IMG/VR virus record: IMGVR_UViG_3300044986_001003
Location: 1 to 34,340 of that record
DNA length: 34,340 nucleotides
DNA from: a virus
Direction: 5' to 3' (one strand)
Shown here: piece by piece, positions 8,200-16,377 of the stretch
How positions within the stretch are numbered: the first letter of the stretch is position 1
Layout of the letters: each line of letters begins with the position of its first letter
Notes under the pieces: model-generated
What the model saw: the letters and a program-made list of their open reading frames with translations, nothing else
The model's database searches: none
Told to the model about the DNA's origin: nothing
Position numbers and translations under genes: made by a program

Positions 8200-11100
8200 T
8201 ACTCTCTTGCCCCTCGCCATCTTGAGCTAATCGCATGCAGGCACGTCCAAGTGCTGCCATTAGCACTTCAGTTTGCAATCCTTCTGAACGGAGTTTCGTA
8301 GCCAACTCATCGGCAAGACTCTCAACCTTTTCGCGATGGCGCTCTGGGATGTCGAATTCCCGCGAAAAGGTGCGAACCTGTGAGCCGGCTCCGACTACAA
8401 CCGCGAACGCATCACTAGTGGGCTTGCGGCCACGTACTGATGCAAGGGCTTCGGACTGGCGGAACCGAAGGGAAAAGCGTGCGATTTCGAGAAGGGCCGA
8501 ATCAATGTCCCGATCATTCCAGTCACGCGGAGGTTTGTTTGCGGCAAGGCTCAGAATTCCTTCGATGCTCTCTCGGCTTCCATCGTGCTTGGCAAGACGC
8601 GCAGCAAACGCATCCTGCCGCAAGTCGCCAGTTATACCTGCAAGCGTTTCAGCTCGAGAACAAAGACGGGATGGGTCGTCCGCCTGTGCATCCAATGCTT
8701 CAAGCATTGACGATTCGATTCGGCGAAGCAGCGACTCGTAGGCACTCCACAGTTCCGCGACGGGGCCTCGCAGAGCACTTACATATTCGTCACCATCGGC
8801 TGTACCCAACACGGCTGCCAAATCAACGAACAGTACTTTGTGCGGATCGCTTGCTTTGAGAAGCGTGTCGCGAACGGACCGAGCTTCAACAGATAGTGTT
8901 CCGGTTCGTTGCGTCCAAGCTGGGAGCCCCAAAACCATTGCAACCAATCCTCGTGCCGCCTCCAGCGGATCATTAGCGGCCGATACAGCTCCAACCGACG
9001 AGAGTATTTCCGCGATTCCATCGAGAATTCGCTTTTTTTCGTCATCAATCGTGACCCACCGCAACGAGAATCGCTTCTCATCTTGTAGGTATTCGTCGAT
9101 GTCGGCGTCAGTCACTCGAGGGACAAACACTCCATCCTTATAGGCAGCTACGTTGCCTTTGTGTGCAAGTAGAAATGCAGTGAAGACAACCGGCATCGTC
9201 CCTTCCCGGAGTCCGAACGGAGGAGCGGCCCAAAGCTTGTGAATCTCCGCCGCCTCAACTCTGGAGCCGGAATCCTTGAACAGATCGCGAGTCTTCCCCC
9301 AGATTGCCGAGAACGGCATTGCATTTTGTTCATCGGGTGGTAGAAAACGCCAATTACCATCCGCGTCCTGACGGTGAAGGCCCGTAGAGCGCAGTAGAGT
9401 TTCATATAGTCCGCGCTCGGCCGGATAGCCGTTGATGCCAAGATGCGGTTCGCTCTCGTGATCGAGCATCCGATAAAGTAGGTCGCGTCGAGCCTTGACG
9501 CTATTACTTGATAGGCTGTCACGGTTGACAAGCTCGCTCCAAAGCCCAGGTGCGTCTTCATAGACGGTATCGGCGAGGGTTGATGCGATCGGGGTCAGCT
9601 TCGTCGAGGCTTCAAGCTCGATGTCGCCAGCAAACCAGCGAGCATTCGCCAGAGCCGCAGCGAGTTGTTCCTCCAAGCTCGCACGAACGGAACTCGTTCG
9701 GGCAAAAACCTCACGGCGAGCGACAGGGTCACCTTGAAGCTCGTGGCGAGTTTGAACCGCCTGCAAAGCGAGCAACTCAGCACCTAAATCGTCGATTCGC
9801 TCGTGATTGGATGGAATTCCGACTACTACGGGCCACGGACCCGATCGCGAATACTCAGCGCACAAGCGCCATGCGGCCTTATCGCTCATTCCGCGCCCGG
9901 GCAGTGCGAGTAGAAACAGGCCAAATTCTCCGTTCTTAGGCTTAAAAGAATCGACCGCCCGCTTCGCTTCTTCCAGTCGGCACAGCACCACATTCATCCA
10001 GCGAAATGTACCGGTCTCGTGATAGTGCCGCTTGGCAATTACGGGATAGAGATTTGCGAGGCTCGTTAAGAGATCGAAGTCGGTCCCGGGCATTGATGCA
10101 CGGGCTTGGGAAACAGCTTGATCGATGTCGAAATCGCTGCCCTCGAATACCGACCACGACCCAGTGTGCTTCTTGAACAATGCAACGCGCCACTTAGCTA
10201 GGTCCTGAAGTGCTTGCTCGATCAGGTTCGCCGAGTGGCCCGCAAAAATAGATTCGAGAACTTTCGGCTCGGCCGCGAGACCAGATCCATCCTTGAATAG
10301 GTCCAGAACGGCGATGCTCTTAATTAGTGCGACATGAAGCGGATCGTCGGACTTTGCTTCGGCTCGTTCTACAGCCTCGACTGCTTGGGCCCACCGGTGT
10401 CCATCGTTGGAGGCAAGAATCGCCTGTTCGAGATTAGTTTTCAGGTAGTCCCAATAGTTCGACGGCAGATACCACGTAGCATCTTCGGCGGCAGTTGCAT
10501 GCAAATAGGAACGGAACCCATGTGGCTCAGAAGACGAAAGAAATCCGAATGTGCTGCGCTCGTTTTGTCCGAACTGCCGTTTGGAAATCGGTCCTAGCAA
10601 GGCGGCCATCACAGGATGCAGGGGCCAGCACAGTGCCAACGCATGGCCAAATCCGCTACCAACTGCGGGTCGTCGTGCTCGAATGACTTCTGCTACTGTT
10701 TCGGCAGCGTCGATGGACCATTGTGGTCGAGCATCTGCGTCGACAGCACGGCCGATTAGTTCGACAACCTCGTCGCTTGCTGCCACCAAGGGAATATCAG
10801 AGTAACGGCCTTGGATCTTTGCCCAGTCGTCGCGGGTGTCAATTCCAAGTCGAGCAGCATATTGCCCAAACGACTGATGGAGGATGCCGACGACAACGAC
10901 GGTTCCCTCAGCACGAGCGGCTGCTTCGGCGAGTTCTTGAAAAAAGTAGATATCATCACCGAACCCAAGTGCTGAGGCCTCAAGGAATTTCCCGAGCTCA
11001 TCGAGGATGAGGATGGTCCCATCACGGCCTTCGTTTTCAGCTGCGGAACAAAGATCAGCAATGACGGCGGAGGCCGATGCCTTGCGTGAGTCCAAGCCTT

Positions 11101-11524
11101 GTCCTCGAGCCTTACGCAACGCCTTTGAAATCTCCTGAATCACGCTACCGCGCTTACCGACTACAGGGACAACAAGCCAACCGTTCTTCGCAGGAAAGAC
11201 CTTGTCGAATGAGGCTAACTCGGTTGTGCGCAGAATGGAGCGCGCCTTCGATCGCAATCGCTTCTCAGGGGCTAAGGCACTAGCTAAGGCGACTGCCAAG
11301 GAAGACTTTCCGCCTCCGTAAGGGCCAGTCCATGTGAATGCCCGTTGGCGACTCTCACGCAATTGCTTGGACATACTCTCAAGCACTGCCGACACCGTTC
11401 CGTGACAAATGTATCCGTCTAGGGCATCTTCGCGCCCGACGTCAGCATCGATTCGGATCGACCGTTGGTAGTGCCGGGCGATGCGAACGATATCAGAGAG
11501 TTGTTTCCCGCGCGGATCAGTCAT
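8192..11524 (-). CDS. sspC: SspC-like P-loop ATPase of the PT modification operon
   Basis: A 1110-residue ATPase with a Walker A at G67-P-Y-G-G-G-K-S74 and a Walker B ILILDE with D175-E176. The remaining ~900 residues hold no domain I can name. In SspABCD systems the large P-loop protein SspC works with the DUF4007 protein SspB and the pyrophosphatase SspD to make strand-specific phosphorothioate modifications. The flanking genes here are exactly that set. I chose the ATG at 11524, after a GAGAGAG ribosome site. It overlaps the sspB stop through ATGACTGA. An upstream TTG at 11536 would only add four residues. The role is taken from gene order and the ATPase motifs, not from full-length similarity. 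Confidence 0.8.
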   Translation of the reverse strand: MTDPRGKQLSDIVRIARHYQRSIRIDADVGREDALDGYICHGTVSAVLESMSKQLRESRQRAFTWTGPYGGGKSSLAVALASALAPEKRLRSKARSILRTTELASFDKVFPAKNGWLVVPVVGKRGSVIQEISKALRKARGQGLDSRKASASAVIADLCSAAENEGRDGTILILDELGKFLEASALGFGDDIYFFQELAEAAARAEGTVVVVGILHQSFGQYAARLGIDTRDDWAKIQGRYSDIPLVAASDEVVELIGRAVDADARPQWSIDAAETVAEVIRARRPAVGSGFGHALALCWPLHPVMAALLGPISKRQFGQNERSTFGFLSSSEPHGFRSYLHATAAEDATWYLPSNYWDYLKTNLEQAILASNDGHRWAQAVEAVERAEAKSDDPLHVALIKSIAVLDLFKDGSGLAAEPKVLESIFAGHSANLIEQALQDLAKWRVALFKKHTGSWSVFEGSDFDIDQAVSQARASMPGTDFDLLTSLANLYPVIAKRHYHETGTFRWMNVVLCRLEEAKRAVDSFKPKNGEFGLFLLALPGRGMSDKAAWRLCAEYSRSGPWPVVVGIPSNHERIDDLGAELLALQAVQTRHELQGDPVARREVFARTSSVRASLEEQLAAALANARWFAGDIELEASTKLTPIASTLADTVYEDAPGLWSELVNRDSLSSNSVKARRDLLYRMLDHESEPHLGINGYPAERGLYETLLRSTGLHRQDADGNWRFLPPDEQNAMPFSAIWGKTRDLFKDSGSRVEAAEIHKLWAAPPFGLREGTMPVVFTAFLLAHKGNVAAYKDGVFVPRVTDADIDEYLQDEKRFSLRWVTIDDEKKRILDGIAEILSSVGAVSAANDPLEAARGLVAMVLGLPAWTQRTGTLSVEARSVRDTLLKASDPHKVLFVDLAAVLGTADGDEYVSALRGPVAELWSAYESLLRRIESSMLEALDAQADDPSRLCSRAETLAGITGDLRQDAFAARLAKHDGSRESIEGILSLAANKPPRDWNDRDIDSALLEIARFSLRFRQSEALASVRGRKPTSDAFAVVVGAGSQVRTFSREFDIPERHREKVESLADELATKLRSEGLQTEVLMAALGRACMRLAQDGEGQESNG

Positions 11525-12440
11525 ACGCTCTCTCAATCATGGCGTTAAGGAGAGCCGTGGACTCGAAACTTTTGCGGTGGACCTGACGTAGCCCTGCCGT
11601 ATCGGTCCAGGAAAGGCCTCCTTCAGTCAGATCGTCCAATACAAAGAGGCGTTCGGCGACCGAATCTTCGTCTAGCTTAAACACTCGTCCCGGCGATCCT
11701 TCACCATATGCGATCGACTCGAATGCCAGAGTTGAAACACCGGGTGCCGTTCGGTCCCAATGATCGAGCAAGGCATAGGCGAAAATTCCATCAGGAAGTG
11801 TGGGCTTGGGGCCCCTGCGGAACGCGAAGTAGCCCTTCCGCTCTTCACCGATAAGCCCTAGCTCACCGAGCATGGGTTCAGCGAAGTCCTCAGGGGATGC
11901 ACCCGCAACTCGTGGTGCGTAGCTTCGAAGACAGGTTTCTAAATCGCGAGATAGAGTTGAGGCCGATAGCCTGCGCTTGGGATCAAGACTTGCAGCAAAC
12001 TCCGCCAACGGGGCCTCAAGATCTTCACGGGTGAACGATGCCGAAAGGACATGGTTGAACAACCAGAACCACGTTGTAGAACGAAGGCCACGGCCGGCAA
12101 GCTGCCAATGGAAGAACCATGCAGTAGCAGGGTTCTCGGAGTACGGATCGAGTCCTCCGTCGGCAAAGATACGCCGACCGGCATCCGTGACAAGATAAAC
12201 GCCATTCTCTTCACGCATAATTTCACATGCGAGCGCCCAATGCTTGATCGAGGCCACCATGTTCTTTCCAACACCGAACAGCGCGATTGCATCGTCATCG
12301 GAGAATGTCGACTTCGGGATAGTCCAATCCGAGCGGGCGCAATCGAACGCTTTTTTCAGCCACATTTGCCGAAGGGGGAAGGTTTCATGACCTGAAAAAT
12401 GGGCGGCTACTTTTTCAGTATCGGAACTTGTTTTTCTCAT
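11517..12440 (-). CDS. sspB: SspB-like DUF4007 protein
   Basis: A 307-residue DUF4007 protein. The family hallmark is visible at the N-terminus as F15-S-G-H-E-T-F21 with a W-L-K-K motif at 27-30. A winged-helix-like segment follows, with an A-L-F-G-V-G-K-N-M stretch. DUF4007 is the domain of SspB, reported as the DNA-nicking component of the Ssp phosphorothioation machinery. It is the first gene of the sspBCD operon and overlaps sspC by 8 nt. No strong Shine-Dalgarno precedes the ATG at 12440. A TAAGAT -10-like hexamer lies just 9 bp upstream (12449-12454), so the transcript may be nearly leaderless. A near-perfect 23-bp palindrome overlaps the expected -35 region. Confidence 0.85.
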   Translation of the reverse strand: MRKTSSDTEKVAAHFSGHETFPLRQMWLKKAFDCARSDWTIPKSTFSDDDAIALFGVGKNMVASIKHWALACEIMREENGVYLVTDAGRRIFADGGLDPYSENPATAWFFHWQLAGRGLRSTTWFWLFNHVLSASFTREDLEAPLAEFAASLDPKRRLSASTLSRDLETCLRSYAPRVAGASPEDFAEPMLGELGLIGEERKGYFAFRRGPKPTLPDGIFAYALLDHWDRTAPGVSTLAFESIAYGEGSPGRVFKLDEDSVAERLFVLDDLTEGGLSWTDTAGLRQVHRKSFESTALLNAMIERAYD

Positions 12441-12458
12441 AGGACGATATCTTACCGG

Positions 12459-12481
12459 CTACTGGAGACAGTCGCCAGTAG
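12459..12481. promoter_or_regulatory. 23-bp palindrome upstream of sspB, candidate operator
   Basis: A 23-bp dyad centred at 12470 has outer arms CTACTGG (12459-12465) and CCAGTAG (12475-12481), and inner GAC/GTC. Only one of eleven base pairs is mismatched. It sits 19-41 bp upstream of the sspB start, next to a TAAGAT -10-like hexamer, where a repressor or activator would control the sspBCD operon. The binding protein is unknown. Confidence 0.55.
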
Positions 12482-12561
12482 GGCAACTGAACGTGTCGAA
12501 CATTAAGTGTGGAAAATGGCTAATAAATCATTTAAAACAATAAGGTAATCAATTTATTTGG

Positions 12562-12954
12562 CTAGGTTGTTAGGCCAAAAAGACTTCTCTGCTTCGCCCA
12601 TTCGACAGGAAATTGAACCAATAAGTCTTTCAGCGTCAATTGCGCCGGCTGCCGACCATCAAGAATTGAATCCAAGATATCTGGCGCCAAGGAGGCTAGA
12701 CGGATGGTTCGGCTGATAAACGAAGGGCCGATTCGCTCAGCCTTGGCGATTTCGTCCAGGCAACTGTAGGTCCCGTTTTCCAGCAGCTTTTGCCAACGAA
12801 ATGCCCTGGCTATAGCTTTGACCATCGCGTTGTCGATGGTGGCAGCCGGCATCGGGTGCCCGTGCGAACCATCCGGCAGGACAATAATGCGCCGACCTCC
12901 ACGCTTCTTGAAGGTCATTGGAATCTCAATGGAAATGACGTCGCAGCTCATCAT
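12562..12954 (-). CDS. Small ParB/KorB-like HTH protein of the recombinase cassette
   Basis: A 130-residue basic protein. The second half contains a probable helix-turn-helix (D-E-I-A-K-A-E-R then I-S-R-T-I-R-L-A) of the type found in ParB/KorB-like proteins. Genes of this kind often follow the recombinase in DUF2924-recombinase cassettes. Its ATG overlaps the recombinase stop (ATGA), and an AAGAAGG ribosome site fits either this ATG or the next one at 12951. The likely role is an accessory DNA-binding factor for recombination, inferred only from context. It is the last gene of the element on this side. An 80-bp A/T-rich gap separates it from the sspB operator. Confidence 0.65.
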   Translation of the reverse strand: MMSCDVISIEIPMTFKKRGGRRIIVLPDGSHGHPMPAATIDNAMVKAIARAFRWQKLLENGTYSCLDEIAKAERIGPSFISRTIRLASLAPDILDSILDGRQPAQLTLKDLLVQFPVEWAKQRSLFGLTT

Positions 12955-14297
12955 GCAGCCTTCTTGAGTTCCGGTACGGCCAGTACCGACTCGACAAGAT
13001 CTCGCATGCCTTCTGTTTTCATGTCGATCTTGATACCGGTTGGGCTGACCGTGATCCGGTCAACCAGCAGATGAGTGATTCTGGACTGCTCCGCCGGAAA
13101 CAGCTCATCCCATACCGACTCGATGGACTGAAGGGCCTGAATTGTCAGTTGCTCATCGGTGCCGGGGGCGATCTTCTGTACTTCACGTACCGCTTGGGTG
13201 ATGACTTCCGGCGCCAGTAGAATTTTGCGGATCTGTTCAACAACTTTCGCGTCAATATCTCCGGCCGGTACGCGGGTGATCTCGCAGGCGTCTTTGCCAA
13301 TCTTCATTGAGGCTGTATTAATGTAGTAGCGGTAGCGCTTGCCACCTTTCATCGTTGCTCCAGGCGTCATTGCCCATCCATCGCTGGCGAAGATCAGACC
13401 CTTGAGCAATGCCGGAGCCCGGCTTGGACGATTCACGCGCGCCCGTTCATCACGATTGGTCCGGCAAAGCATCGCCTGCGCCTGATCCCACAATTCCTTG
13501 TCCACAATTGGCTCGTGCTCGCCAGGAAAATGCTTACCCTTATAGGCGGCGATACCGATCACAACGGGATTCTTGAAGAGTTTGTACAAGTAGCCCTTGT
13601 CGATCAGTTTGCCGGCACGGTGCTTTTCCTTGATCGTGGTCCATGACTTGGTGGTCACGCCCTCGGTGCGCAGTTCGTTGGCCAGCACCGTCATCGAACC
13701 GATCGCAACGAAACGTTCGAAGATGTGGTTAACCAGTTTTGCCTCAACCGGATTAGGGACCAGTTTGCGTTCGATCACATCGTAGCCAAGGGGTGGCATG
13801 CCGCCCATCCAGATTCCCTTGGCGCGACTGGCAGCGATCTTGTCCCGCACCCTCTCACCGCCAAGTTCCCGTTCGAACTGGGCGAACGACAGGAGGATGT
13901 TCAAAGTCAGACGCCCCATTGACGTGGTTGTATTGAATGACTGCGTGACCGAAACAAAGGTCACCTTGTGCTCGTCGAACAACTCCACCAATTTGGAAAA
14001 ATCGGCGAGGGATCGCGACAATCGATCGATCTTGTAGACCACGATGACGTCGATCAAACCTTCCTGCACATCCTCAAGCAGGCGCTTTACACCTGGTCGG
14101 TTTAACGTACCGCCGGAGAATCCGCCATCGTCGTAGGCGTCGCGCAGTGCCACCCAACCCTCTGACTTCTGCGAGGCGATATAAGCGTGGCAGGCATCCC
14201 GCTGGGCATCCAGCGAGTTGTAGTCCATGTCGAGGCCTTCCTCGGTGGACTTGCGGGTGTAAATGGCGCACCGCATTTTCCGGATAACGGCGGTCAT
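12951..14297 (-). CDS. Large serine recombinase
   Basis: A 448-residue serine recombinase. The N-terminal resolvase domain (about 8-160) shows Y13-T-R-K-S17 with S17 as the likely nucleophile, Q-R-D-A after it, and D-R-L-S-R-S. A recombinase DNA-binding domain occupies roughly 180-290, followed by a C-terminal region with a helical tail. The usual zinc-ribbon cysteines are absent: the segment reads L-L-K-G-L-I-F-A-S-D-G. My recollection is that this is typical of the DUF2924-linked subfamily. The ATG at 14297 follows GGAGG and overlaps the DUF2924 stop (ATGA). It is the probable integrase of the prophage and would act on attP/attB sites near this end. Confidence 0.9.
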   Translation of the reverse strand: MTAVIRKMRCAIYTRKSTEEGLDMDYNSLDAQRDACHAYIASQKSEGWVALRDAYDDGGFSGGTLNRPGVKRLLEDVQEGLIDVIVVYKIDRLSRSLADFSKLVELFDEHKVTFVSVTQSFNTTTSMGRLTLNILLSFAQFERELGGERVRDKIAASRAKGIWMGGMPPLGYDVIERKLVPNPVEAKLVNHIFERFVAIGSMTVLANELRTEGVTTKSWTTIKEKHRAGKLIDKGYLYKLFKNPVVIGIAAYKGKHFPGEHEPIVDKELWDQAQAMLCRTNRDERARVNRPSRAPALLKGLIFASDGWAMTPGATMKGGKRYRYYINTASMKIGKDACEITRVPAGDIDAKVVEQIRKILLAPEVITQAVREVQKIAPGTDEQLTIQALQSIESVWDELFPAEQSRITHLLVDRITVSPTGIKIDMKTEGMRDLVESVLAVPELKKAA

Positions 14298-14740
14298 GCC
14301 AGTCCTCCGGATTTCTTGAGGCCGAAGAACGCCCATCCGTTCCAGATTGTGCCCGTGATTTCTCGGGCGATGTGAGACAGTGATTTGAAAGGACGGCCTT
14401 GGTATTCGAAGTGGTCAACCTGAACCACTACCTCGTATGCGTTGCCTTGCCACTCGCGGATGAGTTTTGTGCCGGCAATCGGACGATTGTCCACTCGGCG
14501 GCTACGGACACGAGGATTTCCTCCATCTAGTTGCTCACCCAGTTCTTCCAGTCGTTTAATCGTGGACGCTTTCAGCCCGCCCAGAGCCAGTTCCTGAATC
14601 CGGTACGCCAGGCGATTTTCTAGAAATCGGCGGTTATATGCCGGCGGCTCTGTGTCGAACAAATCACGCCATGTCTTCTTCAATTCGTCGATCGGAGCCG
14701 ACTTCAATGCCACGATTCGCGCTAATACTTTCTCGGTCAC
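14294..14740 (-). CDS. DUF2924 protein, recombinase partner
   Basis: A 148-residue DUF2924 protein recognised by L-K-K-T-W-R-D-L-F near residue 20, R-R-F-L-E-N-R-L-A-Y-R-I-Q-E-L and G-T-x-L-I-R-E-W-x-G. DUF2924 proteins are almost always encoded directly before a serine recombinase in phages and integrative elements. Their biochemical role is not established. The start is a GTG with GAGGAGA upstream. The gene is the first of a three-gene operon (DUF2924, recombinase, small HTH protein) joined by ATGA overlaps. Its promoter region carries the TTG-17-GTTCAT element shared with other prophage genes. Confidence 0.9.
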   Translation of the reverse strand: MTEKVLARIVALKSAPIDELKKTWRDLFDTEPPAYNRRFLENRLAYRIQELALGGLKASTIKRLEELGEQLDGGNPRVRSRRVDNRPIAGTKLIREWQGNAYEVVVQVDHFEYQGRPFKSLSHIAREITGTIWNGWAFFGLKKSGGLA

Positions 14741-14772
14741 AACATCTCCTCGTTGGTAGCCAGGGTGACGTC

Positions 14773-14801
14773 ATGAACGCTCTGTTCGGTAGGGTTATCA
14801 A
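14773..14801 (-). promoter_or_regulatory. Shared promoter-like element upstream of DUF2924 operon
   Basis: Read on the minus strand: TTGATA (14801-14796), 17 bp, then GTTCAT (14778-14773), with AGC just before GTTCAT and GTCA 3 bp after it. Three other minus-strand prophage units have the same arrangement. It lies 33 bp before the GTG start of the DUF2924 gene. Confidence 0.6.
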
Positions 14802-14933
14802 GTTGTTTCTGACGCTGCTGCAAGCGCAGTACGCCGTGAGCAAGAATGATCGCTATCGCGCGCAAAGGCGCAACGCTAAGTGCCTTGGTGCTGCACGCAC
14901 GAGAATTGTTTGTTGAACGCATCGGCCGGTTCC

Positions 14934-14958
14934 TTCCATATCAACTTTCTATATGGAA
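14934..14958. promoter_or_regulatory. 25-bp inverted repeat, possible operator or recombination site
   Basis: Perfect 8-bp arms TTCCATAT (14934-14941) and ATATGGAA (14951-14958) flank a 9-nt spacer in the gap between the ImmA-like gene and the integration cassette. Such a site could bind a regulator of the cassette or be part of an attachment site. Nothing in the sequence decides between these. Confidence 0.4.
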
Positions 14959-15047
14959 CGGATTTTCCGGAGGCCGGCTGTGTCACGCGATCAGGGAATT
15001 GCGGGGAATTGCAGAAGGTAGCGAATCAATTAAAACAGATGGCTGGC

Positions 15048-16016
15048 TTACGAGCGATTGACTGGTTGCCCCCGTCGCTCGAAGCGGTCGATCGTCGACT
15101 CCAACCCGCCATCGTCATCCCCGTCCTCATCCCTCGTGTCCCGCTCCCAAGGCTTCACTTCCGGAGGCAGAAGTAACAAAGTCATTGTTTGTCGATATTG
15201 GTCGGAAACGATGCGCATTTCACGCAGAGGCATATCTGCCGGCTCCTGCGAAAACCAGACGCGAGCTGCCATTTCAGTGCCCGCCCGATCAACGTTGGTC
15301 ATGCTGCTCGTCATCGTGGCGCAATTAGCCGGCAGCGGGCGCTTCCTGCCATTCCCCAACTTCTTATTAAGCGCGATGGAGCACCACTTGCCGGCAGCGC
15401 TTCCACAGGCGTATTGCACAATGCCCCGATACGACATCACTAGCACGGCACGCTGCTTCGTGAACTCCAGCCACTTCCGTACCGCAGCGGTTAGGGACAC
15501 GCCATAGCGGTCAGCACAAGAACCCAGTACATCGAGATCAATTGTGGTCGAACCGATCTGGGCCTCAAAATCCTTTCGTGGCATTAGAAGATAGGAAGCG
15601 AACTGGTTGGCTTCGTTCTCCATTTGCCGCTCGGGTGTGTCCCACTCCAGCGTATCTGCCTCATTGCAATTGAAATGGTCCTGAATCTTGCGATGGCAAA
15701 GGTAGTGGCCGAGTTCGTGCGCGAGCGTAAATCGGATTCTTCCAGGGGAGGGAATCGCCGTGTTGTAGACGACCGCCCAACTTGACGGAGCGGCTTCGCC
15801 TGCATTGAGATTGAACATGGCCCCTTCGAATTCCGGATCGAGTTCGCTGCCCTGAACCACGATGGGCTCACCGGTCTGAAATGTTTCCGGCACGTCACGA
15901 ATCAACTGCTCGACATTGACGGGAAAGCGTTCTCCACCATGGACCTGATGATAGAGATCCAGGATGCCGCTCAGGCGGTTGGCCCGAGCAATCGGAACGG
16001 GCTTCTCTTCAGTCAT
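15048..16016 (-). CDS. ImmA/IrrE-family metallopeptidase
   Basis: A 322-residue protein with the zinc-peptidase motif H100-E-L-G-H104 in F-T-L-A-H-E-L-G-H-Y-L-C-H, and a probable third ligand E135 in E-A-N-Q-F-A. This is the ImmA/IrrE (COG2856) pattern. The C-terminal half (about 190-322) is less conserved and may sense a signal or substrate. Family members cleave XRE-type repressors to induce mobile elements, as ImmA cleaves ImmR. The partner here is the XRE gene directly upstream, whose stop overlaps this ATG (ATGA). The likely function is to relieve prophage repression by cutting that repressor. A toxin-like or stress-sensing role is the alternative. Confidence 0.85.
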   Translation of the reverse strand: MTEEKPVPIARANRLSGILDLYHQVHGGERFPVNVEQLIRDVPETFQTGEPIVVQGSELDPEFEGAMFNLNAGEAAPSSWAVVYNTAIPSPGRIRFTLAHELGHYLCHRKIQDHFNCNEADTLEWDTPERQMENEANQFASYLLMPRKDFEAQIGSTTIDLDVLGSCADRYGVSLTAAVRKWLEFTKQRAVLVMSYRGIVQYACGSAAGKWCSIALNKKLGNGRKRPLPANCATMTSSMTNVDRAGTEMAARVWFSQEPADMPLREMRIVSDQYRQTMTLLLLPPEVKPWERDTRDEDGDDDGGLESTIDRFERRGQPVNRS

Positions 16017-16339
16017 CCCTGGGGTTTCTTGAGGGTTTTGAGAATTTCCAGCAATTGCTGCTTGGTTTCCGGCTTCAGCGACTTGTAGTTACGGAAAAAC
16101 GCCTTGTCGAAGGCATCAGCGGGCTGATCCAACTGTTCGTTGCTGACGAGGTGTTCGGCTGTTGTATTCAGCACTGCGGCGAGGCGTTCCAGTTTGTCGA
16201 CCGTGGGATTAGCGTCGTCACTGTTTTCGAGTTCCCACAAGTAGCTCTTGCTCATGTCGGCCTCAACGGCCAGAGTTTCCATGCTCATTTTCTGAGCTTT
16301 GCGCAGCTTGCGAATTTTGTCGCCAAGCGGTGTTGCCAC
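16013..16339 (-). CDS. XRE-family phage repressor
   Basis: A 108-residue protein with an N-terminal XRE/Cro-CI helix-turn-helix: L-G-D-K-I-R-K-L-R-K near residue 5, then S-M-E-T-L-A and S-K-S-Y-L-W-E-L-E-N. A short helical tail ends in K-P-E-T-K-Q-Q-L-L-E-I-L. I chose the GTG at 16339 because GGGAGGG lies just before it and the HTH begins a few residues later. An upstream ATG would add an unrelated leader and has no ribosome site. It is divergent from the gene at 16618, forms an operon with the ImmA-like peptidase, and is probably the lysogeny repressor acting at the operator-like repeats at 16463-16501. Confidence 0.85.
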   Translation of the reverse strand: MATPLGDKIRKLRKAQKMSMETLAVEADMSKSYLWELENSDDANPTVDKLERLAAVLNTTAEHLVSNEQLDQPADAFDKAFFRNYKSLKPETKQQLLEILKTLKKPQG

Positions 16340-16358
16340 GATCCCTCCCAAAACAATC

Positions 16359-16377
16359 GGCCTGCGCATGGCAGGCC
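16359..16377 (-). promoter_or_regulatory. Hairpin in the repressor mRNA leader
   Basis: GGCCTGC (16359-16365) and GCAGGCC (16371-16377) form a 7-bp stem with a 5-nt loop, 19 nt upstream of the repressor GTG and close to its GGGAGGG site. In the mRNA it is followed by a short U-rich run (GATTGTTTT). It could act as an attenuator or limit translation of the repressor. Confidence 0.35.

Larger units (their letters stand above)
14741..15047. other. 307-bp intergenic region before the DUF2924 operon
   Basis: I see no convincing gene here. It holds the shared promoter-like element (14773-14801) and a 25-bp dyad, TTCCATAT (14934-14941) with ATATGGAA (14951-14958). A 61-codon minus-strand frame spans the promoter element and lacks a ribosome site, so I do not call it. 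Confidence 0.5.

Noticed and set aside
14737-14922. 61-codon minus-strand frame ending at the DUF2924 start
   Set aside because: It lacks a ribosome site, and the promoter-like element for DUF2924 lies inside it. The TGA overlap with the GTG start is probably chance.
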